Part shown: piece after piece, positions 1-12,020 of the stretch
Layout: each line of letters begins with the position of its first letter
Position numbering within the stretch: the stretch's first letter is position 1
Source of the DNA: Okapia johnstoni
Taxonomy: Eukaryota; Chordata; Mammalia; Artiodactyla; Giraffidae
Reading direction: 5' to 3'
DNA: 64,000 nucleotides
Assembly (NCBI GenBank): GCA_024291935.2
Contig: CM044314.1
Coordinates: 22,356,001 to 22,420,000, forward strand
Position numbers and translations under genes: made by a program
Notes under the pieces: generated by a model
The model's input: only the letters and a program-made list of their open reading frames with translations
Told to the model about the DNA's origin: nothing
The model's database searches: none

Positions 1-1735
1 TGGATGGAGAGCTATGTCTCCTGGGCACTTGCCAGGTGTCTTGGTTAGAGCCTCCTCTGCCATCTTCCCATTCTTTACCAGGTCGCTTTTTAAAAAAGAT
101 GTGTTTTAAGAACATTGCCACTAAATACCTCACGTTTTCTATCATCAGACTCTGTTTTCCTCTGAAGGAATCACAGGCACTGTCTTCAGAGATATCAGTG
201 CCAAGTGGTGCCTGGAAGGTATTTGGGATAACACTTGACCCACTAGTGAGCCCGGGTGGATGGAGCAATGATGCTCTCTGGGAACCTTCCCAGACATGAA
301 CACAAAGGCCGGTATTCTTTCCTTTCACTGTGTGCTGTTTCCTCTGACATGTTTTAGTACTGATTAGGGACTGGTGGGTCCCTTTGTTCTTAATTAAAAG
401 TGGTTGTCTGTAAATGTTCTACCTTTCTATTTTGTTTTCCCTCAAACTTAAAAAGGCAGAGGCCCAAGAAGACAGACTCAGAATCTTGTATCACAGTCCA
501 TACTTCCTCCTGAGAGCAAGGGCCACTTAAGTGGGACTTTTGCAGCTCACATTTCCTCTAATTTTAATAGTACAAAGGTCTTCTCAAAGGTAGTTATCAG
601 GTACCAAGGGACTATGCATACCTATAGTGGATGGTGATGTGTCCTATGGCCTCATCCAGTGTAAGGTTTCTAAGGAGCCAGCTGGTGATGCATTCATCAC
701 AGGTTTGGATAAATGGTGCATTTGCAAGAAAATATGTGAGATTTTCTGACCTAGGAACTGTTGCTTAGAAACTGTTGTCCATAAAACCTAGAATTCAGGA
801 AAGGGCATTGGTGAAAGGGAAAAAACTCTAGACCTAGATACAAAAGATGCAGGTGAAAATCCTAGTCCAGTGGGATGTGACCCTGATACATTTGTTTGAA
901 TTTATCACAGCTTGTTTCATCAGCAGGCCAGCTCAGGATCCAGGGATACCTACGTTGTGGGAAATGCTGTGGATCCAAGGATACCACCAGGAGAAGAGAT
1001 GGGCATCTGCTTAGCATCCAATACTTGAGGCTGACAATGAACGTGACAGCAGGTAAGACTCAGAATATTTTTTTAAGACATGCTCTGTGGTCCCAAGCAT
1101 CATAGTCCTTGGACTAACATCTCTCTTTTGTGCTGGGCTCTTTAAGATTCACCTCTGTTTCCATCCCATGTGGCACTTTCTAGTTCTCAGTAAAGGCTTG
1201 TTCATGGGCAAGTAGGGGGTCTGATGAAAAATATGAACGTGACAAGCATGACTTTGTTCCTTTTTGTCCAATACAAGAATCATACTGTGTTGAAGCTGAT
1301 GATGTGTTCATCAATGCAGGCAAGCAAACCAGACCTCTCTGTGCATGGAAAATTCTCTTTTTTCTTCCTCAGCATCCACAACTGTGCCTTTCACTCAGTG
1401 TGGACATCTCTGTCCTTCAGGGGCCAATAATATTCGGTTCCTGCTTTGAAACTGCAGTTTGGATGGTGAGGGATACCGTGTCCTGATCACTTACTCTTGC
1501 CAGACTACATTTCTGCTGCTGGAAATGGAGACACAAAAGACAGGTTTGAACTCTCCCGGGGCTGCAGCTTGAAACTTCTAACTACACTCCAGGGATCCTG
1601 CAGGAATGTGGGTCAGTGGTTCCCTTTGGAAAGAGATGAACACAAATGAATTTGTTTTGCCAAAATCTTGTTTCTGGATCCCGGTGGAAATACTGTTGGA
1701 TTTCAACTCAGAAAGACCAAACGGCAAATTCGTGT
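1..1735. other. Single-copy DNA, nothing recognised
   Basis: I see no interspersed repeat, exon-like block or RNA gene here. The longest open frame is 87 codons and shows no recognisable domain. Base composition is ordinary for intergenic mammalian DNA. Confidence 0.6.
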
Positions 1736-1858
1736 TTGCTTAGCCCAAACAAGCTCCTTGCATCTCCCGAGCCTCAGTTTCTTCATCTGTAAATTAGGGA
1801 TGGGAACCTACCCTGACAAGGTTGCTTGCTGGGTTGGCTGAAATGACAGTACTGGAAT
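1736..1858 (+). repeat. MIR SINE fragment
   Basis: The central block around 1765-1800 reads like the MIR core (CCTCAGTTTCTTCATCTGTA followed by an A/G-rich GGGATGGGAACCTACC stretch and a GGTTG motif). This is an ancient tRNA-derived mammalian SINE, diverged and without recognisable ends or target duplications. The match is by recalled consensus. Confidence 0.7.
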
Positions 1859-2479
1859 GACAGGATTGCTCATCTGTTCCACATTATTGGATTGACACCA
1901 AATGGATTTGTTTCACCACAGTTGTCCCCCTGAAATACCATTTCCCGTGGGACAGAAAGCTGGGACCATCTTAATGTACGTTCCTCTGAAGTTAGGTCCT
2001 GATACACTGAAAGTCATTTTGTTCAATTCCCATTTCACAGGCTCCCAGTTTTCCATGAATGGAGACTTCATGTATTTTTTATCTCCGACTAGAAAACTTC
2101 CAAGTCCCAAAAAGGACCTTTAGTGAAAACTCAAGAGATTTTAGCTTCAAATCCAGAAACAGTTAAATTAGCCAATGTGACAACCACATTGTGTCCCAGA
2201 ATGTTGAATGTCACAGGCTTCAGAGTTTGTCTGCAAGTGGTATGTAATTAGGTCAGCAGAGGAGTGGAAATGCTGGTTAATTGCTTCAATCTTCTTCTCA
2301 TTCATTCTTCTAAATGCATTTCAATCGACTATTAACTGGAAAGTTTTTCTTCCCAGAAACAGTGAATGTCTCAGAGGTTCCCATGTGGTACCCAGTGTTT
2401 GGGAATGTGCAGAAGTTCTGGGGGCACCCTGCAATTGGGGGTAAGCAGAGGATCTGAAGGGGCACCTTGTATTTGGAGG
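1859..2479. other. Single-copy DNA
   Basis: No repeat or exon is recognised. Two copies of GGGCACC(C/T)TG lie at 2422 and 2460, just before a SINE whose head resembles the same motif at 2478. This is probably coincidence. Confidence 0.55.
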
Positions 2480-2692
2480 GCACCCTGTGGTGGCTCAGAT
2501 GGTAAGGAATCTGCCTGCAATGCAGGAGACCTGATTCAGTCCCAGGATGGGGAAGATCCCCTGGAGAAAGGGGATGGCAACCCACTCCAGTATTCCTGCC
2601 TGGGAAATCCCATGGACAGAGGAGCCTGGCGAGCTACAGTCCATGGGGTTGCAAAGAGTTGGACACGACTGAGCAACTAACACTTCCACACT
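2480..2692 (+). repeat. Bov-tA SINE
   Basis: This is a full-length ruminant SINE. The tRNA-Glu-like head (GGTGGCTCAGATGGTAA, then GCAATGCAGGAGACCTG) covers about 2485-2545. The BovA body follows (GGCAACCCACTCCAGTATTC, then CCATGGACAGAGGAGCC) and it ends in a GACTGAGCAACTAACACTT tail. It is non-autonomous and is thought to be mobilised by BovB. It encodes nothing. Confidence 0.93.
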
Positions 2693-3983
2693 TTCATGGT
2701 GTTTGTGCAGAGCTGCAGGAACTTGCAAACTCCTCCTTCCTGTCACCCAGGCAGGACTGCTTTTCCTACAAAAAGGATTGATACTAGCGTGGGTTTTAAC
2801 TGCCAGCAAATATGAGGAATTTGTGCCTTAAGCTTTCTCTGGAAATGTGTCATTCCCAGTATGGGTGTGGAGCTGCTGTATCTGTTTACAGCTCTCTCTC
2901 CTTCGCTGGTTCCTCAGAAATCACCAGGGTTACTCTGGCATCCACCACTCAAGGCTACAGGAAGATTTGTCTCCGTGCTGCTTTACACTGAAGAGCCCAG
3001 CTACCTGCTTACCAACATAAGCTTGTGTTAGCAGTACATAGCATTAATTCCTTGTAGTGCTTTAAATTTCTAAATGAGTCAGGCTCACTCCCTGAATGTG
3101 TACCTTGCTCAAGCCTGCAGTTTATCTCCCCTGATGGCCATTCTCTCCTCCTCCTTAGTAACAAGAGCTCCAAGTTTTAGCTGGGATTGTTACGGCAGTC
3201 AGTGCCACATGTCCCTGCTCCTTTATGGCTAGCTATAGCCTTGCTCCTACATCCCCCTCCTTGAGATGTGGCCCTGAGCATTGTGTGGACTCTGGAAGCA
3301 TCATGTGCTTCCCTGAGCAACAGCCTGAAAAGTGGATGTACAGAGACTTCATTGGGAGGTGTCATTCCAGAGCAGCAGGGGTCAGGAAAAGGGACTCTGG
3401 CAGGAGAGACAGAGATGCCTCATTGAGCTGTTCAAAGCTTCCCAGAGAAACGTGCCGGTTTACTCGGTCATCTGGAACTCCTCTCCAATATAACAGTCCA
3501 CCTGGGGGAGAGGGGGAGGGAGACCAGCGTATATGCCAGCATCCTGTCTCAAACCTCTTGTTTTTCAAATTTTAAACCATAGGGTATGACCTCCGCACTT
3601 CTTCTCCTGTTTGTATAACTTCTGAGGTAGCCCTGGGGAAGGCCAGGTCCCACCCTCAATGATGTGGGGCTTCATCTGAGCCCAGGAGTGAGGGGAAGTG
3701 TCAGAGCCTTCATGGGTACCAAAGTTGCTATCATGCTGTCTGGTGGGAGCCATAGAGTCTGTAATGCAGCCTGCCTTCACCCCAGAGATGCTGAGATAGC
3801 TAGTCTAGGAGAGGAGGTGACAGAGAAGCAGCCAAGCCCTAGCAATCTAGGGAAGGACAGAAACTGAGTTTAGTACATGTCCTTAAAAGGAGTGGGTGTG
3901 CACTGGAATGCAGATGTGATGGCTGGAGCTCTGGTAGCCATTTGGAAGCTCAAGGAAGAGGCAAAATGCTTATAATGGTTGGG
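2693..3983. other. Single-copy DNA
   Basis: No element is recognised. Open frames of up to 116 codons occur near 3225-3575 on both strands but have no domain or splice context. A purine-rich patch (GGGGGAGAGGGGGAGGGAGA) lies at about 3505-3524. Confidence 0.55.
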
Positions 3984-4113
3984 TAACACATGTACACCCA
4001 TGGTGGATTCATGTCAATGTATGGCAAAACCAATACAATATTGTAAAGTTAAAAAATAGATAAATAAACTAATTAAAAAAATAAACATTTAATTAAAAAA
4101 ATAAAATAAAATA
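3984..4113 (+). repeat. L1 3' end, 5'-truncated
   Basis: The block with CATGTCAATGTATGGCAAAA and CAATATTGTAAAG is the end of the ruminant L1 3' UTR. The same sequence occurs inverted at about 19170-19250 and direct at about 15725-15770. It is followed by an A-rich tail to 4113. Only the last ~70 bp of unique L1 sequence was inserted. Confidence 0.8.
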
Positions 4114-4243
4114 AGCTCATGTTCCTGATAGTATTTTGAATTTACCCAGCTAGTTAACCAAACTGGTGACCTCCACATTTCTTTTACAGGTCTTGTTGTC
4201 TTTTACAAAAAAGAGAAACAGACTTCTATTTTGTTAAAGCTAA

Positions 4244-4452
4244 TGGGCTTCCCTGGTGGCTCAGGTGGTAAAGAATCTGCCTGCAATGCTGGAGACCTGG
4301 GTTTGATCCCTGGGTCGGGAATATCATTGGAGAAGGGGATGACTATCCACTCCAGTATTCTTGCCTGGAGAATTCCATGGACAGAGGCGCCTACAGGTAG
4401 GCTGTAGTCCATGTGTTCACAAACAGTTGGACGTGACAGAGAGACTAACATA
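4244..4452 (+). repeat. Bov-tA SINE
   Basis: The head GGGCTTCCCTGGTGGCTCAG starts at 4245, followed by the tRNA B-box-like GGTTTGATCCC and the BovA body. The body carries a small extra piece (CTACAGGTAGG) near 4391. The tail is GTGACAGAGAGACTAACA. Confidence 0.93.
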
Positions 4453-4784
4453 TTTCTTTGTATTTAAAGGCAAAACAAATTTCAACTACTATAGCACATG
4501 ATAACAGTTTGTTGGATGAATGAATAAATACCCTGGTTGATTAATGCTTGTCATATATCCAAAATAGTAGGTTTATTGCAGTGTATTTGACACCAGTGCT
4601 TGTCCTCTGCACCTGTGTGAATTCTGCCTGTCCCTAAGGCTGGGGAAAGTCCTGACCCAGCACATGTCGATGGTCCTTGCATTAAAGCACTTTCATTTCT
4701 TCCTGTTTCCATGTTTCCCTACATTTTCTTTTCTTAAATATGAACCCAACACCTCCACCTACATCCACTCAGCAAATTCTTCCC
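4453..4784. other. Single-copy DNA
   Basis: Nothing firm. TTGGATGAATGAATAAAT at about 4513-4531 resembles the extreme 3' end of L2/MIR elements but is too short to call. Confidence 0.45.
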
Positions 4785-4960
4785 CTTTGTCTAAAATTCC
4801 CTATAAATGTCATCTCCTTGTGAAGCCTTCCAGCATCCTCCTGGGAAGGGAGCACTCACCCATGTTCCTCCAGCCCTCACAGCACACACAGTTCCTGCCT
4901 CTGCTTCCCTGCTTGGCTCCTGAAGTTTCTACATCATCCCTTCTCTCTCTCCACACCTTC
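4785..4960 (+). repeat. L2 LINE fragment
   Basis: The stretch reading AAATGTCATCTCCTTGTGAAGCCTTCC (4805 on) resembles the L2 3' region (cacctcctctgagaagccttcc-type sequence) in sense orientation, followed by pyrimidine-rich sequence as in L2. It is ancient and fragmentary. Confidence 0.5.
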
Positions 4961-5214
4961 CACCCTTCCTTTCCCTTCCCACTCTTTACTGAAGACATGA
5001 CTTACATCTTCCACAGAGAAAGTACAAGCCTCCAGATATGAACCTGCTCTCCTCCACATCAGTCAGCCTCCATGTGCAGCCGTGGGCACTGCCCTGTCTC
5101 CTGGTGATGTGTCAGCCTCCACAGGGTGAAGACAGCCTTCACCACTGGGTGAGCCATCAGCACTCCTACAGAAAACTAGAGTCTCCTTCATCCCCCACAC
5201 TCATTGGCTCCCCT

Positions 5215-5515
5215 TAACTTTGTTGTAGCAATTTCCCCTCTTCTTTTGCACCATCAATTCGTCTATCTACAGAATCATTCTCATTAGCATCTACACATGC
5301 TGTAATAAATCTCTATCGACTCCTTCCAGCTGCCACCTCATTTCTCTGCTCTTCTTTACAGCAAAACTCCTTGAACAATTCTCTGTTTTCATTTCTCTCC
5401 CTATTCTCCTTTGAGTCCATTCCAGTCCAATTTTTCTCCCCTCCAAGGTCACTGTTGACCTTGACAAAGCTAAATCCAGTGGTCAATCCTGGCTCCAGCA
5501 TCACTGCATGACAAA
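5215..5515 (+). repeat. L2 LINE ORF2 fragment
   Basis: At about 5337-5490 the sequence resembles the L2/CR1-like reverse transcriptase start region. The recognisable pieces are TTTCTCTGCTCTTCTTTACA, GCAAAACTCCTTGAACAATT, then CAAGGTCACTGTTGACCTTG and AAATCCAGTGGTCAATCC. Frames are broken by stops and indels, so this is a fossil with no coding capacity. Confidence 0.6.
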
Positions 5516-6034
5516 GGTGCCCCCCTGCCCCCCAATTTAAATAACAATATACTGTGATGAATCATGATTTTGTTGGTTGACTGGGCCCAGCTGGATGGTT
5601 CTAGCTGGGCTTCTCATGTGGTTGCTGTCTTGTGGTTTCTGGGGCTGGAGTCACTTGAAGGCAAGACTGGGCTGGGCATCCAAGATAGTGCACTCTCCCA
5701 ACCAGCATTTGGTGTTGTCTGTAGGCTGGGAGCTTGGCATGACCTTGATCACAGAACCTGCCCATGGCCTCGCCATGTGGCTTGGACTTCTCAGTGAGTG
5801 ATGTTGAGTTCTAAGAGAGAGCATTTCAAAGGTGAACATTCAGGAGACAAAAAGCAAAAACTACCAGGTCACTTACGTCTCCAACTAGAGCAGATGTAGG
5901 CTCCTTCTTCTGGGTTGTGATGGTCAAAGTGTCATGGACTTGATAGGGAGCTTGAGAGATGAAGTTTGCCTCTGTTGAGGGAGTGACGAAGTCACATTTC
6001 AGAACAGCCTTTGGCACAGGGGGTCCTTCCCTCC

Positions 6035-6204
6035 CCCTTGAAACATGGTCTTCAGTGTCTTCCTGGAGGCACTTTCTGCATCTCCCATCTCATTAGCTGC
6101 TTATTCTTAGCACCTTTCCTGGATCTTTCCACTTTCCACACATTAGCGCTTCCTAGGACATCATCCTTGCCCTTTTTGTTCAATCCTTTTCTTGATCATC
6201 TGTC
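6035..6204 (+). repeat. Possible L2 LINE fragment
   Basis: GCACTTTCTGCATCTCCCAT and CTTCCTAGGACATCATCCTTG resemble the L2 ORF2 segment downstream of the piece at 5215-5515 on the same strand, so both may belong to one old copy interrupted by unrelated sequence. The resemblance is weak. Confidence 0.3.
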
Positions 6205-7200
6205 TAGTACTATGACTTAGAGTGGCATGAGCCTGGGATCATAGTTGCCATGAGGTGATACTATGGTGGATACACCCATAAGTAACTATTCTGTGGTTCA
6301 TATGAATGAGGCTCCTTCCCTAAAGGATTTTAGAGGGGTCTGCACCCCAGGGTAGTCTCTCTAAAGTTAAAGAACAGTGGAATGACCCCATGGCAGGTCT
6401 CTCTGCTGGGCCCAAACATGAGCTCCACATTGTACTTGCCTGAGAGAGTGGTACCCCTGGCCTCCTGAATTTACTGTTATCAGTGGAACATAAGGGGCAT
6501 TGATATGTGTCCCTTCTAGGCCAGGAAGTACTTATTTACTGGTGCTTGTCTTTCTTCCTTTCCTGCCTTCCTGACTGAGGAAGAGTATATTGATACGGAC
6601 ACACTGTAGGTGGCTCAGAATGCCAATCTGATAGGCAAAGGAATAACTGGTTCCCTGGTAGACTTGAGATGACTGCAAGATGAATGATGGCTGTGCTAAA
6701 CCACTGAGACATAAGCTTGGCCACTATCACAGTGTAATTGGCCTGTTATGACGTATGAATACCTAATAGAGCTTTCCAGAAAAATAGGGGGCATTTCTAT
6801 TTTTTCCCCTCAATCTAAGCAGATAAGAACCTTCCCACACTCCCAGACCTCCAGCTGCCCAAGTTTAAAACAACAGAAAACGAAGATCCTGAGTTCCTAA
6901 ACATTCTGGATGTGACCTCTAAAGCTCTAAAGATTCACTAATATTTGATCTCTGTCTGCAGGTGTCTATCACATATCCAACACTTGTCTCACCTAAGAAC
7001 ATGATTAAGGAGGTCCAAAGCAGAGTACAGCCCTGTCACTAGCTGAGATAAGACGAACACAAACAAAGTCATCACATATGCAGTTAGGGAAGAGCTGCAG
7101 GCAAACAGATCCTAGCATTTGTTGAATACTGATCCACAGGTTGGGCGTGTGAATATAAATGAGACACTGTCTGCTTTCTAGAAGTCCCTGATACAATGGG
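6205..7200. other. Single-copy DNA
   Basis: No repeat or exon is recognised. Only frames below 65 codons occur. Confidence 0.5.
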
Positions 7201-7664
7201 GCCTGTGATATGGTCGGTCATTCACCCAGCAGGTTTTTACTGACAATCTGCTGTGTTCAGGCTCCGTTCCGGGCATATGGGATACAGCAGGCAACAGAAT
7301 CGATTGAGTGAGTTCTCCTGAAGCTCTCACTTCCTGGGTGGGATATGGGCAGTCGACATTACCTGGCATATGGTGATAAGAGCTATGAGGCAGAGTGACT
7401 AAAGGGGGAGGGAGATCAGTGTATGGTCAGAGATGCCTCATGAAAGGAGATATTTGGATAGATACCATAAGTAACATGAGTGGGACAGCCAGGTGGGTCT
7501 CTAGGAAGAGAGTGTTCCAGGCAGAGACTTGAGAATGCAAAGGCCTTGAGATGGAAACTTCTTGGAATGTTGGAGAAACAGCAGAGATTCTCTGGGACTC
7601 TGGAGCATGATGGGTGGAGTGGCAGGAGGCAGGAAGAGGCTGGGGGCTCCTGTTTGGATTTAGG
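7201..7664 (-). repeat. L2 LINE fragment, antisense
   Basis: Read on the plus strand it follows the familiar reverse complement of L2. The order is GGTTTTTACTGACAATCTGC, GGATACAGCAGGCAACAGA, GGTGATAAGAGCTATGAGG, AGAGTGTTCCAGGCAGAG and GCAAAGGCCTTGAGATGG. The order matches the family's 3' third. It is heavily mutated with no ends preserved. Confidence 0.75.
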
Positions 7665-8718
7665 TTTACAGCCCAGCCTGTGAACATTGCACCATGGATG
7701 TCCTGACACTTGCCTGACCCTGTAGGCACAGGAGGCCTACTTCAGGTTGCACTCTGAAGGAAAAGAATTGAGTGGTTCTTTAAAAATGTTTGTAATACAA
7801 ACATCAATAAAATACTGGGTAAAAATGGAGAAGAAGCCTCGTTTCTTTGTAAGTGTCTTAGAAGGCACACAGCTTTATTTCATGTCCTCAAATATTTAAA
7901 CAGAGTTTAGAGATTCAAATGAATTTATTTTTTTGTCTTCTTAAAGCATCCAGGATCTCCTAGTTCCTGCTCCACATGGGTTGAGCTGTTCTCTTGAAAT
8001 GTTTTTTCATCTCTGACTTCCTGGAATGGATTTGCTTAAGGAAATCAGTTTCAAGAGTTTGCCTTTAGTCCTGGCACGCTTGTGGGAACCTTGTTACAGA
8101 AGTTGGCATATCCTATGAGCACCCAAACTTCAGGGCTGTTTTCTGGTCCCTGAGACTGCTGGCCTGTTCACGTAACCCCTGGCAAGAGGGACACTCCCTT
8201 TACTGTTTGAAGGGTGAGCACCCATGGCTCAATTCTAGTCCCTTGGGAAGACAGAGACAGGAATCTAAGGTTTCAGGGCAAAATAATGATTTGAAAAAGA
8301 TGCTTCCATCAGAAGTCAGTCCCCAGTTACTGAGGATATTGTTGTTGCTCTCCATTTTAAATTGGATTTTCATTTGAGAATGTGGTATTTAAAAGTAAAT
8401 CATCATCCATGTAGGTTTCTATGGAAGCTCCCTGGTTCCTTGTGGTGAAATTAAATTTGTGGTGAAATTAAATCAGACAAAGAAATGAAGGTAGGAGCAG
8501 ATGGTCCCATTTTCCAATTTGAGGTCAAGTGGGTCTTAAGGAGAAGTACAAGGGCAATTCAAAAGAATCTAAAATATCATCTTCAGAGAATGCTCTGATT
8601 GGTGTCCAGGGAAAGAGCTGTCTTTCCTTTGTCATCACATTCCTGTGATGAAATGAACTCACTATTGGGCTGTACTTCATTTGACTTGCGTTAAGGAAAG
8701 GCAGTGAGGGCATCTCAT
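7665..8718. other. Single-copy DNA
   Basis: No element is recognised. An immediate 16-bp tandem repeat with unit TTGTGGTGAAATTAAA lies at about 8439-8470. Confidence 0.5.
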
Positions 8719-9343
8719 GTGGTATAATGAACTGAACCATGTGCCCCCCAAACTCATCTGGGCATCCGTGGTGGCTCAGCAGTAAAGAATCTGCTTGTAA
8801 TGCAGGAGCTGTAAGAGATGTGGGGGCTCAATCCCTGGATTGGGAAGATCCCCTGGAGGAAGGCATGGCAACCCACTCCAGTAATCTTGCCTGGAGAATC
8901 CCATGGACAGGGGACCCTGGCAGGCTACAGTCCATGGGTCACAAACAGTTGGACACAACTGAAGCAACTTAGCATGCAGGCACATACAAACTCATCTGGT
9001 GAAGCCCTAACCTCCAATGTGACTGTATTTAGATACAGGGCTTTAAGAATGTAATTAGGGTTAAATGAGGTCATAAGGGTGGGGCCCTAAGCCATGAGGA
9101 ATGATGGCCCTATGAGAAGAGACCGAGTCAGCCAGCCCTCTCTCTCTGTCTGTGCAAGAGGCGTGGCCATGTGAGGACTGCGGAAAGGTGGCCATCTGCA
9201 AACCAGAAACAGGGCTCACACTGGATCTGCTGGTACCTTGATCTCAGATTTCCAGCTTCCAGAATTGTGAGAAGTGAATGTTTGCTGGTTAAATTGTCTT
9301 ACCCTGTGGCATTTCTTAAGGCTGCCAGAGTTGACTAAGATGT
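8719..9343 (+). mobile_element. MaLR (MLT1-like) LTR split by a SINE
   Basis: This is a solo LTR of the ERVL-MaLR type. Its order is GTGCCCCCCAAACTCATCTG, GAAGCCCTAACCTCCAATGT, ATGAGGTCATAAGGGTGGGG, CCATGTGAGGACTGC, GGTACCTTGATCTC, CCAGCTTCCAGAATTGTGAG and TTGACTAAGATG. A Bov-tA (8762-8986) sits inside it, flanked by CAAACTCATCTGG at 8749-8761 and 8987-8999. No internal gene is present. Confidence 0.75.
8762..8986 (+). repeat. Bov-tA SINE nested in LTR
   Basis: It has a tRNA-Glu-type head (GTGGTGGCTCAGCAGTAAAG) and a BovA body ending GCATGCAGGCACATA. A perfect 13-bp target-site duplication (CAAACTCATCTGG) flanks it, so the insertion is clearly younger than the host LTR. About ten bases are added inside the tRNA part (GCTGTAAGAGATGTG, 8807-8821). 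Confidence 0.95.
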
Positions 9344-9825
9344 GGAATCAAATGTTAATGCAAGACCAAGTGGATAAAGGGGTGAGGGGCAGTGAGGTTA
9401 TCAGCTGCCACTGACCACCATCACTGGGCTCTCATCCACATGAAGCAGGCCCATGGCCAGTTGCACCAGCCCTGGCAGAGCAGGCCAGGATGCTGTGGGC
9501 TGGCACCCTCTTGAGCAGGTGCTGGATGTTCTCTCTGTCGTCAAGGATTTTGTCCTGCTCAAGAAGCATTTCTTCTCATCACTTTCCACTTACTCACTCA
9601 CTACATCACCTATGAGTCCATTCAGACCAGTGAGGCAGTGCCGACTTGTGGATCACCACAGGGGCCAAACCCTGTGGTGGGCATGTGCTGAGCTCTCACT
9701 GAAGATGCAGTCAGTTGTTGGTTTGGCATGGGGAGTGGATGACTAAAAACATTTAGGGATCATAGCTCAAATATTTGGCAAATAAGACAAAAGTTCACAC
9801 ATACAAATAGTCAGAATATTGGCAT
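9344..9825. other. Single-copy DNA
   Basis: No element or exon is recognised. A 97-codon plus frame (9453-9746) has no identifiable domain. Confidence 0.5.
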
Positions 9826-10423
9826 CATAAGTGATAGTTTTATTTTCTTGGGCTCCAAAATCACTGCGGATAGTGATTGCAGCCATGAAATTAAAAGACA
9901 CTTGCTCCTTGGAAGAAAAGTTATGACAAACCTAGACAGTGCATTAAAAAGCAGAGACATCACTTTGCCAACAAAGGTCAAAACTGTGGTTTTTCCAGCA
10001 GTCATGTATGGATGTGAGAGTTGGACCATAAAGAAGGCTGAGTGCTGAAGAATTGATGCTTTCTAATTGTGGTGCTGGAGAAGACTCTTGAGAGTCCCTT
10101 GGACTGCAAGGAAATCAAACCAGTCAATCCTAAATGAAATCAACCCTCAATATTCATTGGAAGAACTGATGCTAATGCTCCAGTACTTTGGCCACCTGAT
10201 GCGAAGAGCTGACTCATTGGAAAATACCCTGATGCTGGAAAAGATGAAAGGCAAAAGGAGAAGGGGTCAGCAGGGGATGAGTTGGTTAGATAGCATCACC
10301 GGCTCAATGGGCACGAGTCTGAGCAAACTCCGGGAGAAGATGAAGGGCAGGGAAGATTGCCATGCTACAGTCCATGGGCTCGAAGAGTTGGATACAACTT
10401 AAGGACTGAACAACAACAACAAA
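9826..10423 (+). mobile_element. BovB LINE 3' part (CAA tail)
   Basis: This is a 5'-truncated RTE-type LINE. The frame begins inside the C-terminal half of the reverse-transcriptase ORF (GGGCTCCAAAATCACTGC; protein motif VMYGCESWTIKKAE at about 10001-10045). A stop follows, then a second open piece at 10067-10402 (residues WCWRRLLRVPWTARKSNQ). The 3' end is a short CAACAACAAC tail. The RT catalytic block is missing, so it is inert. Confidence 0.92.
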
Positions 10424-10484
10424 TAACAAGTCTAAGTAATAAATGAGGCAAGAGATGCTGGTCTGGACACTCAGGAAATGGACT

Positions 10485-11300
10485 CACTCATCTGTGACCA
10501 GGCCTCACTGAGCACCAACTGTGCCCCCAGTGCTTGTGAAGGGGGCACAGATCAGATCATTGCTCTCTGCCAACAGGGCTCCTAACACGAAGTATTCCTA
10601 GTTTCTCTCCCAGTAAAATCCCTCACCCTCCCTTTGAAGGTGTGAGTCAGGAGAGATGGAAAGTTGCCAAGAGTGTCAGCCTGGGTGCGACTCCCTTCCC
10701 ATGGGAGGAAGCTTCAGGAAAAGGAAACAGCACCAGTTTCCCTGCACAGTCTAATTAAGGACACAGAAGGGAAACGAGTGAAAGAGCGAATCAATCAAGG
10801 CAATTACGGCTAGTGATAAGCAGTGTGAAGGAAGCAAACAGTACCCAGGGGAGGAGGAGAGTCATTGGAGAGCCTGTGCTTCACCGGGGGGAGTCCAGGA
10901 GACATTTAGGCTAATGGCTCCAGTCCCCTCATTGAAAAGGAAAGGTGTTGAGGGGCAGGGAACCACATGTGCATAGCCTTGCAGTGTGGCAGAGTGGGGC
11001 ATGTGCTGGAAACAGAAAGCAAACCAAGATCATGGCAGAGTGAACGAGGGAAGGATGGAGGAGAGGCTGGTGAGATGGAGCAGGCTCATCCCACGTGCTG
11101 GGGGAGAAGAGGCCAGGAGGGAGGGAGCTGGGGGAGGCCAGTCAGGGTGCTGTCATGTGATTTTGGCGGGGCAGTGGAATTTGCATTTTGGCAATGGGAT
11201 TGGAGAGCTGCGGGCAGGTCTGAGACATGGTTTGAAGGTAGAATTGGCTGCTTCGCTGATGGACTTTGCATATGGAAAAGGGACGGGTAAGAATCAGGGA
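10485..11300 (-). repeat. L2 LINE fragment, antisense
   Basis: The plus strand follows the reverse complement of L2: CACTGAGCACCAACTGTGCC, then TGCATAGCCTTGCAGTG. It continues with a purine-rich run (GGATGGAGGAGAGGCTGGTG, 11054-11073) and ends with GGCTGCTTCGCTGATGGA. Two overlapping plus-strand frames of 107 and 114 codons here are by-products of this sequence and not genes. Confidence 0.6.
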
Positions 11301-12020
11301 AAACCTGGCATTGGAGCAGCACACATTTGACTCTTGGTGAAGATTCTTGTGAACAATGGCCAGAGCATCTCAAAGATCACAACAGATGTGCATGAAAGTT
11401 CCTTGAGTAATGATCGCACGGGCTTCCCTTGAACTTCAGAGAACTCAACACTGAGGGATTTAATTGAAAAATTTGTTGGAATGGAAGCTAGTGGGGAGAT
11501 GCGGGAAGAGGGTCACATTGAAAGGCAAAAGGTGAACCACAGTATTGATTCATCTTTCTGGTGTCTCCTCTCATTGCTCCCAAGGATCCAGGCATTGATT
11601 CATGTCTCAGAGCCATTATAAAATATTAATAGATACACACTTTTTTTTTCCCGTTTTACTTTTCTGGGAATATCTATTTTAAGGAGGGCTTGAGAGGCTT
11701 CCAAGTCCAAGGAAATCTAGTCATTCCTTAATCCACTGAGCAGGTGCCTTCCAAGCAGCTGCAGAGAAAGAGTGTTTCCACAGTGCCTGCCAGCCAGCTC
11801 AGCTGTTGTCCAGGAGATGAGTGCTCCATGGACCTACTCAAGCCTTTCCCAGTCTCTTCCTTGCTCTTAACTCTGCATGTGGAACATCAAATTGTCAGGA
11901 GATTAAAGTGCTCACTTTTACCTCTAGCTGGATTTCCTGAAGGGTTTTAAGGAAATAGTGATTCCCCAATAAATGTGCAGATTGATCCAAATCACCATTC
12001 TACTTGGTATTTATTTAGTA
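11301..12020. other. Single-copy DNA
   Basis: Nothing recognised apart from a short T-run at 11641-11650. Confidence 0.5.
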
